Source of the DNA: Leptidea sinapis | Lineage: Eukaryota > Arthropoda > Insecta > Lepidoptera > Pieridae | DNA length: 64,000 nucleotides | Direction: 5' to 3' | NCBI RefSeq assembly: GCF_905404315.1 | Contig: NC_066283.1 | Location: 5,146,001 to 5,210,000 of the forward strand | Shown here: positions 22,989-32,918 of the stretch, piece by piece | Numbering within the stretch: the stretch's first letter is position 1 | Layout of the letters: each line of letters begins with the position of its first letter | Notes under the pieces: generated by a model | Database searches by the model: none | Told to the model about the DNA's origin: nothing | What the model saw: only the letters and a program-made list of their open reading frames with translations | Made by a program: the position numbers and the translations under genes

Positions 22989-23413
22989 GTATACTAACTA
23001 CTTCGAGTTAATATACAAATATAAACGACGTAATTACTCTTTGTAAATATTAAATAGCAAAGTCATTGGTATTAAGGCCTTTAGAATAATTTCGCTTTTA
23101 CCAGTTTCGTAACAACGCATCAAAGGCTATCTTATGGTTACGGTGTGGCGCCCAAGCCTGACGAACAACGACCAGACAATATGGTAACAGGAGGTATTAT
23201 ATTATGACAAACTATGGCTATTCTTTGAGCCAATTATAGAGTGGCTATATATTATGATAGCTATGAATCTTAGTAAGTATATTTATATCTGACCAGAAAT
23301 CAGGAGATGAAATGAAATTATTTATTTTGCTTTTTTTGTGAACGGGCGCTGCTTGTGGTGGCAGGATGATCCTGTTGTCGGAGACTCGGCTTCAGATTCT
23401 TATAAGTTATGAT

Positions 23414-23416
<3 letters not shown>

Positions 23417-23456
<40 letters not shown>
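23417..23456. repeat. (AT)20 microsatellite
   Basis: Forty uninterrupted alternating A and T bases. Confidence 0.9.
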
Positions 23457-23460
<4 letters not shown>

Positions 23461-23504
23461 ATATAATCGCTTATAAAATGCTCACACAATACCTTTATAA
23501 TAAT

Positions 23505-23757
23505 AATATTGACACACTTTTTACACAAATTATCTTGCCCCAAGTTAAGCATATATAGCCTGTGTTATGGGTTACAAGACAACGATATATTTAATACAAT
23601 ATACTTACTTAAACATACATTACATACATACATTTAAACATCCATGACTCGGAAACAAACATCAATATTCATCATATAAATGCTTGCACCTACCGGCATT
23701 CGAACCCGGGACCACTAGCTTAGTAGGTTGGATCGCTAACCACTCGGCTATACAGGA
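23505..23757 (-). mobile_element. tRNA-derived SINE, nearly complete
   Basis: The minus strand begins with a tRNA-like head: TAGCCGAGTGGTTAGCGATC (A box) and GGGTTCGAATGCC (B box) about 30 bases on. It is followed by GTAGGTGCAAGCATTTATAT and a body ending CAAGATAATTTGTGTAAAAA. The anticodon region is not maintained, so it is a SINE and not a tRNA gene. Confidence 0.75.
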
Positions 23758-23859
23758 CGTCTGATAGACAGTTTATTTATTTACGGTGTGTGGATGATGC
23801 AGCTACTGTACTCAATAACTTTTGTATTAATTTACATTTACTTTTTTAACTTACTCGTG

Positions 23860-24095
23860 TAAGGCATTGACTATTTGACGTTTGAGTGTGTTTGTTGCAT
23901 CACTTTACATATTATATTATATTGCAATTGAAATGATTTGTAAAACGATGAAAATGTAAATCATGATTTAAAAGAGTGGCAATGAATTTCTTGCCACGTC
24001 TTCTCGAAGTAGCAGTACATTCAATAAGAACAATTTTTTTTTGACATTCATAAGTGTCATTTCAGTGACCTACATGAATAAAGTGATTCGGATTT
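23860..24095 (+). repeat. repeat E, LINE-like 3' tail
   Basis: GACGTTTGAGTG, TTACATATTATATT, GAGTGGCAATGAATTTCTTG and TTCATAAGTGTCATTTCAG, ending in ATGAATAAAGTGATT. The tail ends like a non-LTR retroelement 3' UTR with a poly(A)-signal-like AATAAA. Related to 28365-28745 and, inverted, 44835-44960. Confidence 0.5.
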
Positions 24096-24287
24096 GTTTT
24101 GGAATAGGATATGCCCATATCTTAAATATTACAATGTGTCATCTATCCAGCTTATATTAAAACCATGCAATAACTTAACACTATTCACTTAAACTATAAA
24201 AAATATTTTCAAGCAGCCATTTATAGAGTCTTGGTATAAACATTTTCTTTGACAGTATTTTCAAGTCCTCAGGCAATTTGTAATATA

Positions 24288-24893
24288 ATTTTATCTACAC
24301 CCATGCTTTAAATTCTCTATTAAAGATTCTGAAACAGTTAGCTTATTGCCAACATTAAAACACCCAATGTTCTAATAACCATTACATCATCCAAAAGAGT
24401 GTTGTAATGTTGTACTGAATTTCATAACAACACTCCTATGTTTTTTTTTTATCCCTTCATGCGCAAAGAGTTTCAACATACAGCCACATTCTTATAGCTC
24501 GATGCGTGGTATCTGTATGAATTTCAAAAAAAGAACATTTTCATTTACGCGCGCTCCACACTCACAAACGTCGCGCGCCGAAAAAAAAAAGTAGGTTATT
24601 CGAATCCCCGCCATTTTTCGTCGATATTTTTATTGTTTTGTTTACAAAATGAGCGATTCATTTTAAACGCTTCATAAGAACATTATATTCGAGTGAATTT
24701 TAATTATTGCACTATACAAAATGTAAATTACTACTAAAATAAATAATTGTTTCATTAATACTTAGTTTATTAGTATATAATTATTAATGAATGATATTAG
24801 GTTACAACTAGAACTCGTGTTTTAATGTTAGCAGTAAGCTAACTGTTCCAGAATCGTTTAGAGGATTCATATTCTGGGTGTAGATAAAGTCTT
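24288..24893. mobile_element. long fold-back element J, copy 1
   Basis: About 600 bp. The ends TTTATCTACACCCATGCTTT and GGGTGTAGATAAA are inverted, with arms of roughly 75 bp including ATTCTGAAACAGTTAGC against GCTAACTGTTCCAGAAT. The interior has a GC-rich patch with CGTCGCGCGCCG. An inverted second copy is at about 37399-37990. No coding capacity. Confidence 0.65.
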
Positions 24894-24980
24894 GTATGCA
24901 ACTGTTGATAATTAGGTATTAAAACACTCAATCACACATCGTGTTTTAATACCCCTTATTACACAACAGTTGCATAAATA
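24894..24980. repeat. palindromic flank of element J
   Basis: ATGCAACTGTTGATAATTAG and its partner near 24970 form a palindrome around GTATTAAAACAC/GTGTTTTAATACC. The same block, enlarged by about 50 bases, abuts the copy at 37.3 kb, so it may be part of the element. Confidence 0.5.
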
Positions 24981-25146
24981 ACTATTATGCACATGTTATG
25001 GCTATTTTGAAGAAAAAGTGTTGTTTTAAGACAATATTTCAAAACCAGTCTATGCGGCTGTCTTGTTCCTCTAGCATTCACCTCAACATCTGACGTGAAT
25101 ATAGGTATAAGATATCTGTGGTTGCGCACAAATTTACAAGCCACTT

Positions 25147-25440
25147 TACCAGTGGGAGGCTCATTTGCACAGGTAGCCAACTAGATTATGGGTACCACAA
25201 CGGTGCCTATTTCTGGCGTGAAGCAGTAATGTGTAAGCATTACTGTGTTTCGGTCTGAAGGGCGCCGTAGCTAGTGAAATTACTGGGCAAATGAGACTTA
25301 TGTCTCAAGGTGATGAGGGCAGTTGTAGTGCCGCTCAGAATTTTTGGGGTTTTTGAAGAATCCTGAGATGTAATGGGCAGGGCGTATCAATTACCACCAG
25401 CTGAACGCACTGCTCGTCTCGTCCCATATTTTCATAAAAA
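25147..25440 (-). repeat. RepA, near full length
   Basis: Minus-strand copy of the ~300-bp family that starts near GGGACGAGACGAGCAGGACG and ends CCTCCCACTGGTA. The middle has the GCCGCTCAG / CTGAGCGGC hairpin, partly lost here. No clear A and B boxes and no inverted ends, so its class (SINE or other) is open. Confidence 0.75.
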
Positions 25441-25584
25441 AATAACAACACAGCCTGTATGTAGATGTATGTACTATGTACCTATAAATTATCTAATATA
25501 AGTATTTATCTCTTTAAACTGTTCTGTAAATACCATTACAAGAATTGCTCATTATGTCAAAATACGAAATTTCACACAAAACAC

Positions 25585-25683
25585 TTTGAAACAATGGCTG
25601 GAAACGCATCTCTTGACATGAACAATTTAAATGTTAATTTATCAAAGACAAATTATGTAAAGTTTAATGTTAAAAGGACGTAA
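25585..25683 (+). pseudogene. small reverse transcriptase fragment (possible)
   Basis: NNLNVNLSKTNYVKFNVKR resembles the region after the catalytic box of CR1/jockey-like reverse transcriptases (N-L-x-L-N-x-x-K-T-x-x-x-x-F). Very short; other explanations are possible. Confidence 0.35.
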
Positions 25684-25730
25684 ACAAATGCATTATGCAA
25701 ATGCAAATATAAAATATAATAATATACTGC

Positions 25731-25799
25731 AGAAATAGACGCCGTTGTGGTACCCATAATCTAGCCAGCTTCCTGTATAAAGGAGCTACCCACTTTTTA
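25731..25799 (+). repeat. RepA 3' fragment
   Basis: GCAGAAATAGACGCCGTTGT through CATAATCTAGCCAG to a degenerate CCACT end. Confidence 0.65.
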
Positions 25800-25805
25800 G
25801 GCAAC

Positions 25806-25995
25806 GCATGACAACAGACCAGGTTTATTGCTTTAGTGTGCGTGACAAGCTACGTCTTACACTCGCGATACGTTGTCACTTTGGAGTGTGAGTGCGTTGC
25901 TGAAAATAGAGTCTTAACGTTTAGGCGCTATATTTTTTCCACTTGTTCACAGCTGTCGCAGTTTATCTAGACGTATAAATTATCTAAGGCCTAAA
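25806..25995. repeat. repeat Z, copy 1
   Basis: Shares AGGTTTATT, TAGTGTGCGTGACAAGCTAC, GTCTTACACTCG and TCGCAGTTTATCTAGAC-like sequence with 62298-62510 in direct orientation. Class unknown. Confidence 0.55.
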
Positions 25996-26529
25996 CATAT
26001 CACGAATATCGCATTTTTTTATCATCGATTTTGATAAAATTTACAACCACAGCGATCTAGCTACGTCCGTCATTTACTAGGAGGCTTTGTTCTTCCTATC
26101 GACCCTTTGACTGTTTTCAATTGAGTCAACCCTTTATTTATGTAGCAGTAAACTTATTTATTTACAAACATCGCATAGTAGTTCACCATCCCTAAGGTAC
26201 CTACTTGATAAATAATGCTAGTAGGTACGTAAAACTCCTAGCTGTTTTACTCCATAGAAATTTAAATGAAAAGGTTAGTACTAAAAGCGACAGCCGCGCC
26301 TCACAGTTGACTTATTTTTTTTTTATTTTTTTATTCGTTTCGAGTGATAATTACATTAATTCAAGCAACATTAAAATATTTAAAGTTAATTCGTTAAGTC
26401 GTTTACGGTAGATACAGCATGCAATTAATATGAAGCTTACAAATATTTATATCAAATGAAGTACTTATACATAATTTAAAAAACGTATTAACTTATTACC
26501 GAAAAAAAAACACATGAAATAGTTCAAGG

Positions 26530-26845
26530 TAGTTCGCGAAAATAAAATTTGAAAACAAAATTTATGAACGATGCGGGACTCGTACCCGACACCTCTCGCG
26601 TTCTGTGCGAGCCGTCTTCCAACTGAGCCAACTGTTTGAGTGACGTATCATCGATAAAATTTTTATGCTTTTCAACTCTCAGGTTGTGGCTTTATCTACA
26701 GGATCTACTTTACAGTTGATAACCTGCCCAACCCCAACATTTGCATATTTGGAAATTGACTTGAGATGTCGCTTTTGCAAATCTAAGCAAATTGTTGTTT
26801 TTTAAAGTGACAATCCTCACTTCTGGGATTAATTAATAAATTTAA
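26530..26845 (-). mobile_element. tRNA-derived SINE, GATGCGGGAC family
   Basis: The minus strand has TTGGCTCAGTTGGAAGACGG (A box) and GGGTACGAGTCCCGCATCG (B box). The body contains CAGTTGATAACCTG, GACTTGAGATGTCGC and a CTCACTTCTGGGATTAATTA end. It is related to partial copies at 31.8-32.2, 38.7, 40.5 and 43.0-43.3 kb. Confidence 0.7.
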
Positions 26846-26869
26846 GGTATTTTGCATTTTGACGTAAAT

Positions 26870-27030
26870 TTCGGTGGTTGAATTCGGCTGCTGGAATCAA
26901 CCCGAACATTTCCTCTGAGCACTCCCCGTAAATAATAAATGCGGTAGAAGATGCAGAGAGAACCCACATCTCTACGCAACGCCAAAGAGTCAAGCCAATC
27001 GGGGATTACTTGAACGTCGATTCCTTTGTT
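26870..27030 (-). pseudogene. jockey-like LINE fragment
   Basis: The minus strand gives a degraded RRDV-like start, then YGECSEEMFGLIPAAEFNHR. This is a second LINE subfamily (FGLIPAAEFN in place of FNLIPAAEFH), also seen at 59.97 kb. Confidence 0.6.
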
Positions 27031-27428
27031 TTACCGTCATTTTGCACACCATTGCTGCACATGTCTTTCAGTATCTGGTGTGTTTCAAACGCAAGTAGCA
27101 ATGTAATGTACAGGCGCCAAATGTCCCGCAAGGAATTAATCACTTAACATCTTAGTACCTTTTTATTTATATTTCTATGTGCCACCCCGACCTAGTCGGG
27201 AGATATATTTATATTTTACCCGACAGACGTTGTTCTGTATATAATAATAAATAAAATAATGTTTATATATGAATTTGTCAATATTATATCATAACATCAA
27301 AAATTACTTCGTAAAATATGCACCCTGCTGTCGTAATGAAATTGTTTCACAGCAGAACTGTCAAACCGTGCGTCAATAAATTCTCTCATAGAAATTATCT
27401 ATGGACACATCAAAGGAAAAACAAATTT

Positions 27429-27672
27429 ATTGAATAAGGCGTTACTTTGCGGAAATCCATAATTATACAAATTATTTAAGTTTTCTTTAGTGTTAATTCC
27501 GCCAATATTTGTCTTTAAAACAATTCGACACGTGTTTCGCCTCTACAACGTGTCTCGTGCCAGATTTTGGCGAGACAACACGTCCTGAGGATGCCTCGTG
27601 TAGAGGCGAAACACGTGTCGAATTGTTTTAAAGACAAATATTGGCGGAATTAACACTAAAGAAAACTTAAAT
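27429..27672 (-). mobile_element. hairpin retroelement with hammerhead core, Penelope-like (inferred), copy 1
   Basis: A 244-bp insertion whose arms 27474-27546 and 27600-27672 are perfect 73-bp inverted complements, with a 53-bp spacer. It is flanked by a perfect 13-bp duplication GAAAAACAAATTT (27416-27428, 27673-27685) of the host Helitron. One end is extended (ATTGAATAAGGCG..., 27429-27473) and matches the full end of copy 2. The other end is cut back, like the 5' truncation of reverse-transcribed insertions. Penelope-like elements are known to have inverted or direct pseudo-LTRs with hammerhead ribozymes. No reverse transcriptase is present. Confidence 0.65.
27575..27629 (+). ncRNA. hammerhead-ribozyme-like motif (type I)
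   Basis: All core elements occur in order: CTGAGGA (27585-27591, fits CUGANGA); stem II GCCTC/GAGGC with loop GTGTA (27593-27607); GAAA (27608-27611); a minimal stem III C(ACGT)G (27612-27617); and TC (27618-27619), with cleavage predicted after 27619. Stem I can form between 27575-27584 and 27620-27629: 2 pairs, a 2x2 internal loop, then 4 pairs. Short stem III and a stem I internal loop are known of hammerheads in Penelope-like elements. Activity is not shown. Confidence 0.65.
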
Positions 27673-28364
27673 GAAAAACAAATTTGTTGTTTTTATTTAA
27701 TTTAGCAGCATTTTCCTATTTATTCGCCTTTTAAACCTTCTCTGGACTTCCACAAATAATTCAAGATCTAAATTTGTCAAATCGGTCCAGCCGTTCTCGA
27801 GTTTAAGCGAGACTAACGAACAGCAATTCATTTTTATATATATAGATTATTTTCCGTTATAAATCCTATCCCTCATATCTATTACTCATGTCTTATAGTA
27901 TGTATATAGCGATAGATTGGCTAGATTCTCTATTATAAGACGGAGGTCATTGCTCTTCATCTGAATAATTTAATTGAATACAACTTGAACTAAGTAATGA
28001 CGGTGCATGGCAGTCGATCTGAACGTCAAGTTAAACGATGGGGCGGATAACTTCCTCGTAGTCTTAAAATGTAATACAAGACATAAACGATAAACATACA
28101 AGTGATTTTATCGGTCAAACTTGATTCCTTTATATTTTTTTAATTAAACTAACAATAACTAATTATTTGTGACGTCAATTATGTAAGTTTTTGAAGGTTT
28201 TCGTGAAAGGGCGTTAGTAATGGTAATAATCCTGTTATCAGAAACTATATATATCCATCTTTCTAAAAAAAATATATTTTGAAATATTATTATTTAAAAA
28301 TTTATCTTCTTTATTTATATATATTTGTATAATCGTTGATAATGCTCGCGTGTAAATTTACGTA

Positions 28365-28745
28365 AGTGACGTTTGAGTATTTTGAAGTGAAACTTTCTTT
28401 AGCGGCGTTGGGCACTTTTCTTGGGAAGTGTATAAAATGTTAAACTCGCGTCAGGACACGTGACTTGTTCGAAAATTAGTAAGACAGGCGTTAAAATTAT
28501 ACATTTTTGTGTAAATGAAACAATGCACAACGTTAATGTTTAAGTTTCAACTTCTGTCGGCACTCCCGGAGTGTAACCCCTTTTTTTATTGCATCCCTTT
28601 ACATATTATATTGTAATAAAAATAATTAATAAAACTTTGAAGCTGTACCTAATTTATATGTTAGTTTTGACATAAAATAGTGGCAATGATTTTCTTGCAA
28701 CTTTTCTCAGAACTCAAACTTATCCGAAGTGAGTCTTCTTCTTGA
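28365..28745 (+). repeat. repeat E, copy 2, with extra internal segment
   Basis: GACGTTTGAGTAT opens it and TTGCATCCCTTTACATATTA to AGTGGCAATGATTTTCTTGC closes it, as at 23.9 kb. About 200 bases between (28378-28577) are absent from the 23.9-kb copy, so either an insertion here or a deletion there. Confidence 0.45.
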
Positions 28746-29031
28746 GCAGGATCTATAATAATAACAATGCGTTCCAAATTAAAAAAAAAACTGTAATATG
28801 TTCCTTTTGTAAGTTGGTACTACATTTCCTCGTTCTGGTGAACCGTTGGCTAAATAACGGATTATGTATTACGTGCTTCTAACACAGAGAAGTATGTGAT
28901 ACCGTTTGTTTAGTTAATTTTAAAGCGATTAAGGACATGATTATCAATACGGGATTAGCTATAGTTAATTATTTCTACTACGATTTTTTTAAAGTTAAAT
29001 CTCAGTAACTCATTTGTTTTAATGTATTTTT

Positions 29032-29307
29032 AACCGACTTCAAAAAGGAGGAGGTTCTTAAGTTGATCGGTATTTTGATTTATGTTTGTACACCGATTAC
29101 TCTGATATTTATGATACGATTTAAGAAATTCTTTAATTTCGATCCGAAATAGATGCCATTTGGTCCCATGAAAATTTTACATAGTTTGGCCCAGTAGTTT
29201 TCATTTTATGAAAATTTTTGTCTACCTGGATGATATAATTTTATTTTGTGTACGGCTTTTTTAATTATTAATAGCTGACACTAAAAAGTAAAATATAAAA
29301 AATAAAG
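29032..29307. mobile_element. AACCGACTTC-family MITE, partial
   Basis: Starts TTAACCGACTTCAAAAAGGA with GGAGGTTCTTAAG, as at 52.75 kb, and carries TGGTCCCATGAAAATTTTAC. Confidence 0.5.
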
Positions 29308-29756
29308 CTACGTTTAAAAAAACCGACTTCAAAAACTGAAAAGTATCAAATAACTTAAAATTTTATTTAATCCACCTGTATGTATAAACAAACTTTTACC
29401 TTTAATATTGATAGTTTAGAAAGTCGGTGCCAAGCCAAATGTAATAGTAGGTAGGTAGGTAGTACCTACACTCGCCACTCGTGACTTTGAGCGGACAGCT
29501 TTATATTGATAGCGTCGTCTAGAAAAAACACGGGTGGCCAGACCACCTTAATAATTACAGTAAGGAAGCTGTTTATAATATTAAGTTTTATTTTGTTTAG
29601 GGCTTGGCACTGACTTAAAACCTATCAATAGGTAGCACATATAAATAATAGTATTATTAATATTAAAGGTAAAGGTTTGCATAAGAGGTGTATTAAATTG
29701 AATTTTAAGTTATTTGATACTTTTCATTTTTTGAAGTTGGTTTTCTTAAACGTAGT
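29308..29756. mobile_element. fold-back element with ~125-bp arms
   Basis: Arms at about 29308-29430 and 29630-29756 are imperfect inverted complements: ACCGACTTCAAAAACTGAAA, GTATCAAATAACTTAAAATT, CTTTTACCTTTAATATTGAT and GTCGGTGCCAAGCC in the left arm all have partners in the right. The loop holds a (GTAG)n run. Confidence 0.6.
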
Positions 29757-30014
29757 TTTTTTAACAATTATATACGACTACAAATAATGATAGTTAAGAC
29801 GAGCATAAAAACATTGTACTTATTTTTGTAAATAATTCAGTTTTAAGACGTCTAGTTTTGTATTTATTTCTTCTTATTGTATGTAGGTAAATATTATTAC
29901 TTTAAAATTATTGTTAAACTTTTTTCATTCATTATGTATTAGATACTAGTAACACTATAAAATCAACCTGTGGATGACGGTGTGGGTTCTCACTAGATTT
30001 TTTTTATGTAAATA

Positions 30015-30307
30015 AGGGACGAGACGAGCAGGATTTGCAGGTGATGGTAATTGATACGCCCTGCCCTTTGCATTGCCGCTCAGGATTCATGAAAAACCCC
30101 AAAATTTCAGAGCGGGACTACAACTGCGCTCGTCACCTTGAGACATAAGATGTTAAGTCTCATTTGCCCAGTAATATCACCACCTACGGCGCCCTGCAGA
30201 TTAAAACACAGTAACGCTTAAACATTTCTGCTTCACGGCAGAAATAGGCGCCGTTGTGGTACCCATAATCTAGCCGGCATCCTGTGCAAAGGAGCCTCCC
30301 ACTGGTA
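30015..30307 (+). repeat. RepA, full length
   Basis: Begins GGGACGAGACGAGCAGGATT and ends AGCCTCCCACTGGTA. Confidence 0.8.
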
Positions 30308-30562
30308 AATAATACTGTACTTTGAAATTGTAAAATGTATCGTGTGAAGTGTTTATTATCCCAAAGAAATAAAATAAAATGAATAACAACCATGTGATTT
30401 ATATGAGAGTGTCTTATATACGTAACAGTATAACTAACTTTATGTGCAGTTTGTCTGGGGCTCTAATGTTACCACACAGAATAGAAAATATTACCACTCC
30501 TACCTCCGTGATAGTAGTTGAACTAAGTTTATGATATTGTGCGTAGATGTTATACACTTATA

Positions 30563-31115
30563 TATAATAAAGTCCCAACCACTGTTCTGGAATTATCTAA
30601 AAAAAAATAAAAGTTTTATTAAAAATAGCTCGGTCGCAAGTCCTACTACTCCACACCTAAGCGTAATAGCATTGACAGTACAATATTTTATATTTTACTA
30701 GCTGACCCAGCCAACGTTGCATTGCCGATATTAAAATCGCGATACAAAAGTAACTGTTGATCGTAGATGGGTGAAAATTTGAAGTTGTGTGTATTTTTAA
30801 TGCTGATTCATATTCAAACAAATTTAAAAAAAAATCGTGTGGACCACCCTTAACATTTAGGGGGATGAAAAATAGATGTTGTCCGATTCTCAGACCTACC
30901 CAATATGCACTCAAAATCTCGTGAGAATCGGTCAAGCTGTTTCGGAGGAGTTCAAAGTTTAACACCATGACACGAGAATTTTATATATTAGATTAAAAAT
31001 AGCGGAAAAAAAAAATTGTTTCCGAAGCGGTAGTAGTGTTCTAAATGACATCAAAAAGAATTCGAAAGTAATCGATTTTAAGAAAATAATAAATACCTTT
31101 ATGCCTGCGTTATTT
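30563..31115 (+). pseudogene. CR1/jockey-like LINE-C 3' end, interrupted
   Basis: 30563-30655 matches the IKSQPLF-like end of the coding region seen at 41.4 kb (AATAAAGTCCCAACCACTGT, TTTTATTAAAAATAGCTCGG). 31010-31115 matches its 3' UTR (GTTTCCGAAGCGGTAGTAGT, GACATCAAAAAGAATTC). The two parts are separated by the Helitron at 30708-30992. Confidence 0.6.
30708..30992 (-). mobile_element. non-autonomous Helitron, GATCGTAGA family, clean ends
   Basis: 285 bp. The minus strand starts A|TC (30992-30991) with TAATATATAAAATTCTCGTG and ends CTGGGTCAGCTAG|T (30708). It sits inside LINE-C without target duplication, as Helitrons do. Confidence 0.75.
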
Positions 31116-31163
31116 TGTAAAAATTTGTCGTTTCTTTTTTGGGTTAGAACGGTTGCTAGTGAT

Positions 31164-31334
31164 ATAGCTGGGCCAATAATACTTTATAATATCTTATGTC
31201 TCAAAGTGACGAGCGCGAGTTTTGGGTTCAATCAATCAAGAATCCTCAGCGATACTGCATTGTAATGGGCAGAGTACGTCACTCACCATCAGATCAACAT
31301 CCTGCTCATCTACTTTCGTTTTCTCCTAAAAAAC
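31164..31334 (-). repeat. RepA, decayed partial copy
   Basis: CTTATGTCTCAAAGTGACGA, AAGAATCCTCAGCGATACTG and ATTGTAATGGGCAGAG in minus-strand order. Confidence 0.6.
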
Positions 31335-31479
31335 CCTGCTCTATAGGTGGCCAGATTACGATATATTTATCTATTAATACCGTTGACGTACAATAAACAA
31401 CTAGACTTACAATCACAAAACATAAGCAGAACTCTAATTCTGTTGTGCTTCGACCGCGCTTTGATTACAACGCCACGCA

Positions 31480-31560
31480 ATGACAAAGTGTTCAGTGAAA
31501 AACTGTCCAAATAACAGCATAACCAAATATCAGTCATATTTCAGGCAAGTGCCCCTTTAA
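31480..31560 (+). pseudogene. THAP-like N-terminal fragment
   Basis: An ATG opens MTKCSVKNCPNNSITKYQSY and then FRQVPL before a stop. Cys4 and Cys9 spacing and the SYFR-V-P ending fit the first third of a THAP zinc finger (M-x-x-C-x4-C ... F-x-x-P). The second pair of zinc ligands is absent. It could be the first exon of a P-like transposase or of a THAP gene, or a remnant. No inverted ends were identified around it. Confidence 0.4.
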
Positions 31561-31832
31561 ATTAACAAATTTATGTGACTAACTTGACGTTTTTAAGCAT
31601 TATGCTAAATAATTACATTTCAATTTCTAAAAAAAAATATTCTTGAATCGTGTTCGCGTCCGAGCTCTTGAGCGTATACAATAGACTTTGAACATTACTG
31701 CTACGTCATAAGGTGTTAATTTGAATGAATGTTTTAATGTTATCTGTATAAATTTTATTTTTTTGACGACCTTTTAGTAGGCGATTATGAGCCTAGTAAT
31801 ATATTGTACGTCAATGATGAATACAAAGATAT

Positions 31833-32166
31833 GTTCAACTCTTAGGTTGTGGCTTCATCTACAGGATCTACTTTACAGTTGATAACCTGCTAAACCCCAA
31901 TATTTGAATATTAGGAAATTGACTTGAGATGTCGCTCTTGTAAATCTAATCTACAAATAAAATTTGAAAAACAAAATTGATCTTTCAAATTTTATTTGTG
32001 TATTAATCCTAAAAGTGAGGGTTATCACTTTAAAAACATAACAAATTGTTTAGATTTACAAGTGCGACATCTCAAGTCAATTTCCTAATATGCAAATATT
32101 GGGGTTGAGCAGGTTATCAACTGTAAAGTAGATCCTGTAGATGAAGCCATAACCTAAGAGTTGAAC
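31833..32166. repeat. inverted pair of SINE bodies (hairpin)
   Basis: 31833-31948 and 32053-32166 are near-perfect inverted complements of about 115 bases, both being the GATGCGGGAC-SINE body (CAGGATCTACTTTACAGTTG; GACTTGAGATGTCGC). The ~100-base spacer contains the AATTTTATTTGTGTATTAATC end segment. Transcribed, it would fold into a long hairpin. Confidence 0.75.
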
Positions 32167-32192
32167 AAAGCAAACAGAATTTTATTACAAAG

Positions 32193-32225
32193 ATCCCGGT
32201 AGGTGCAACATGCACCTACCGGGAT
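32193..32225. repeat. 15-bp perfect palindrome at a tRNA-like B box
   Basis: ATCCCGGTAGGTGCA and TGCACCTACCGGGAT flank a 3-base loop. The right arm continues into TTCAAACCCGGG, the complement of a SINE B box, so one arm copies a SINE-head segment in reverse. Confidence 0.7.
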
Positions 32226-32227
32226 TC

Positions 32228-32545
32228 AAACCCGGGTTCCTTAACTAAGTAGGCAGATTCACACATGACACAATAGGCCTCAAAGTAAGCAGAAGTGCTG
32301 ATCTAGGCGCCTATCAACAGACCATAATGAGGTCAATCCAAGTCACAAGGTATCGCTGTTTATAGCTATTGTTCTAAAAGTGTATCTCGAGTGTATTATC
32401 TTGAACACTTGTGGTAGGTCAGTGAACGTTCAACACTGCAATATCTAGGGCGACACACAAGACGCCTGACGTGTGTTGCTTACCCTAAAGTTTATTTTTA
32501 TATGATTTATACTTAGACCACAGAAGTTTTAATTTTTTTTTTAAG
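32228..32545. repeat. unit U, copy 1
   Basis: From TTAACTAAGTAGGCAGATTC through GATCTAGGCGCCTATCAACA, GAACACTTGTGGTAGGTCAG and GACGCCTGACGTGTGTTGC to the TTTAATTTTTTTTTTAAGAA run. It is almost identical to 45583-45870, and both are followed by the same RepA copy. Confidence 0.75.
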
Positions 32546-32551
32546 AAAATA

Positions 32552-32844
32552 CGAGATGAGTCGAGTATCACGTTCAGCTAATGGTAATGCGCCCTGCCAA
32601 TTACAATGCAGTGCCAGTCAGGATTCTTGAAAAACCCAAACATTCTGAACGGCACTACAATTGCGCTCGTCACCTTGAGACATAAGTTGTTAAGTCTCAT
32701 TTGCCCAGTAATTTCACTACCTACGGCGCCCTTCAGACCGAAACACAGTAATGCTTACACATTACTGCTTCACGGCAGAAATAGGCGCCGTTGTGGTATC
32801 CATAATATAGCCGGCATTTTGTGCAAAGGAGCCTCCCACTGGTA
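32552..32844 (+). repeat. RepA, full length, attached to unit U
   Basis: Starts at a diverged GAGATGAGTCGAGTATCACG and ends CCTCCCACTGGTA. The diverged start is shared only with 45877-46045, so both derive from one event. Confidence 0.8.
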
Positions 32845-32918
32845 TGGTGGTTTTAATAGGAAGGTAATAGAATTTTTTTAAGTTAGTGCTAATTCGCCCG
32901 CATCGCCTGTATAATATA

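Larger units (their letters stand above)
27217..27846 (-). mobile_element. non-autonomous Helitron carrying a nested insertion
   Basis: Same body as the 18.2-19.0 kb dimer. The minus-strand TC is at 27846-27845 after A. The 3' CTAG end is truncated, starting at ACCCGACAGACG. It is interrupted at 27429-27672 by a hairpin element. The undisturbed sequence in the dimer confirms the insertion point. Confidence 0.7.

Noticed and set aside
23690..23757. tRNA gene on the minus strand
   Set aside because: A and B boxes are good, but the acceptor stem does not close and a SINE body shared with 19.6 kb follows. The same reasoning removes 11590-11645, 26560-26640 and 43035-43100.
24959..25180. 73-codon minus frame
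   Set aside because: Its first part is RepA sequence. The rest has a faint jockey-like look but nothing firm enough to call.
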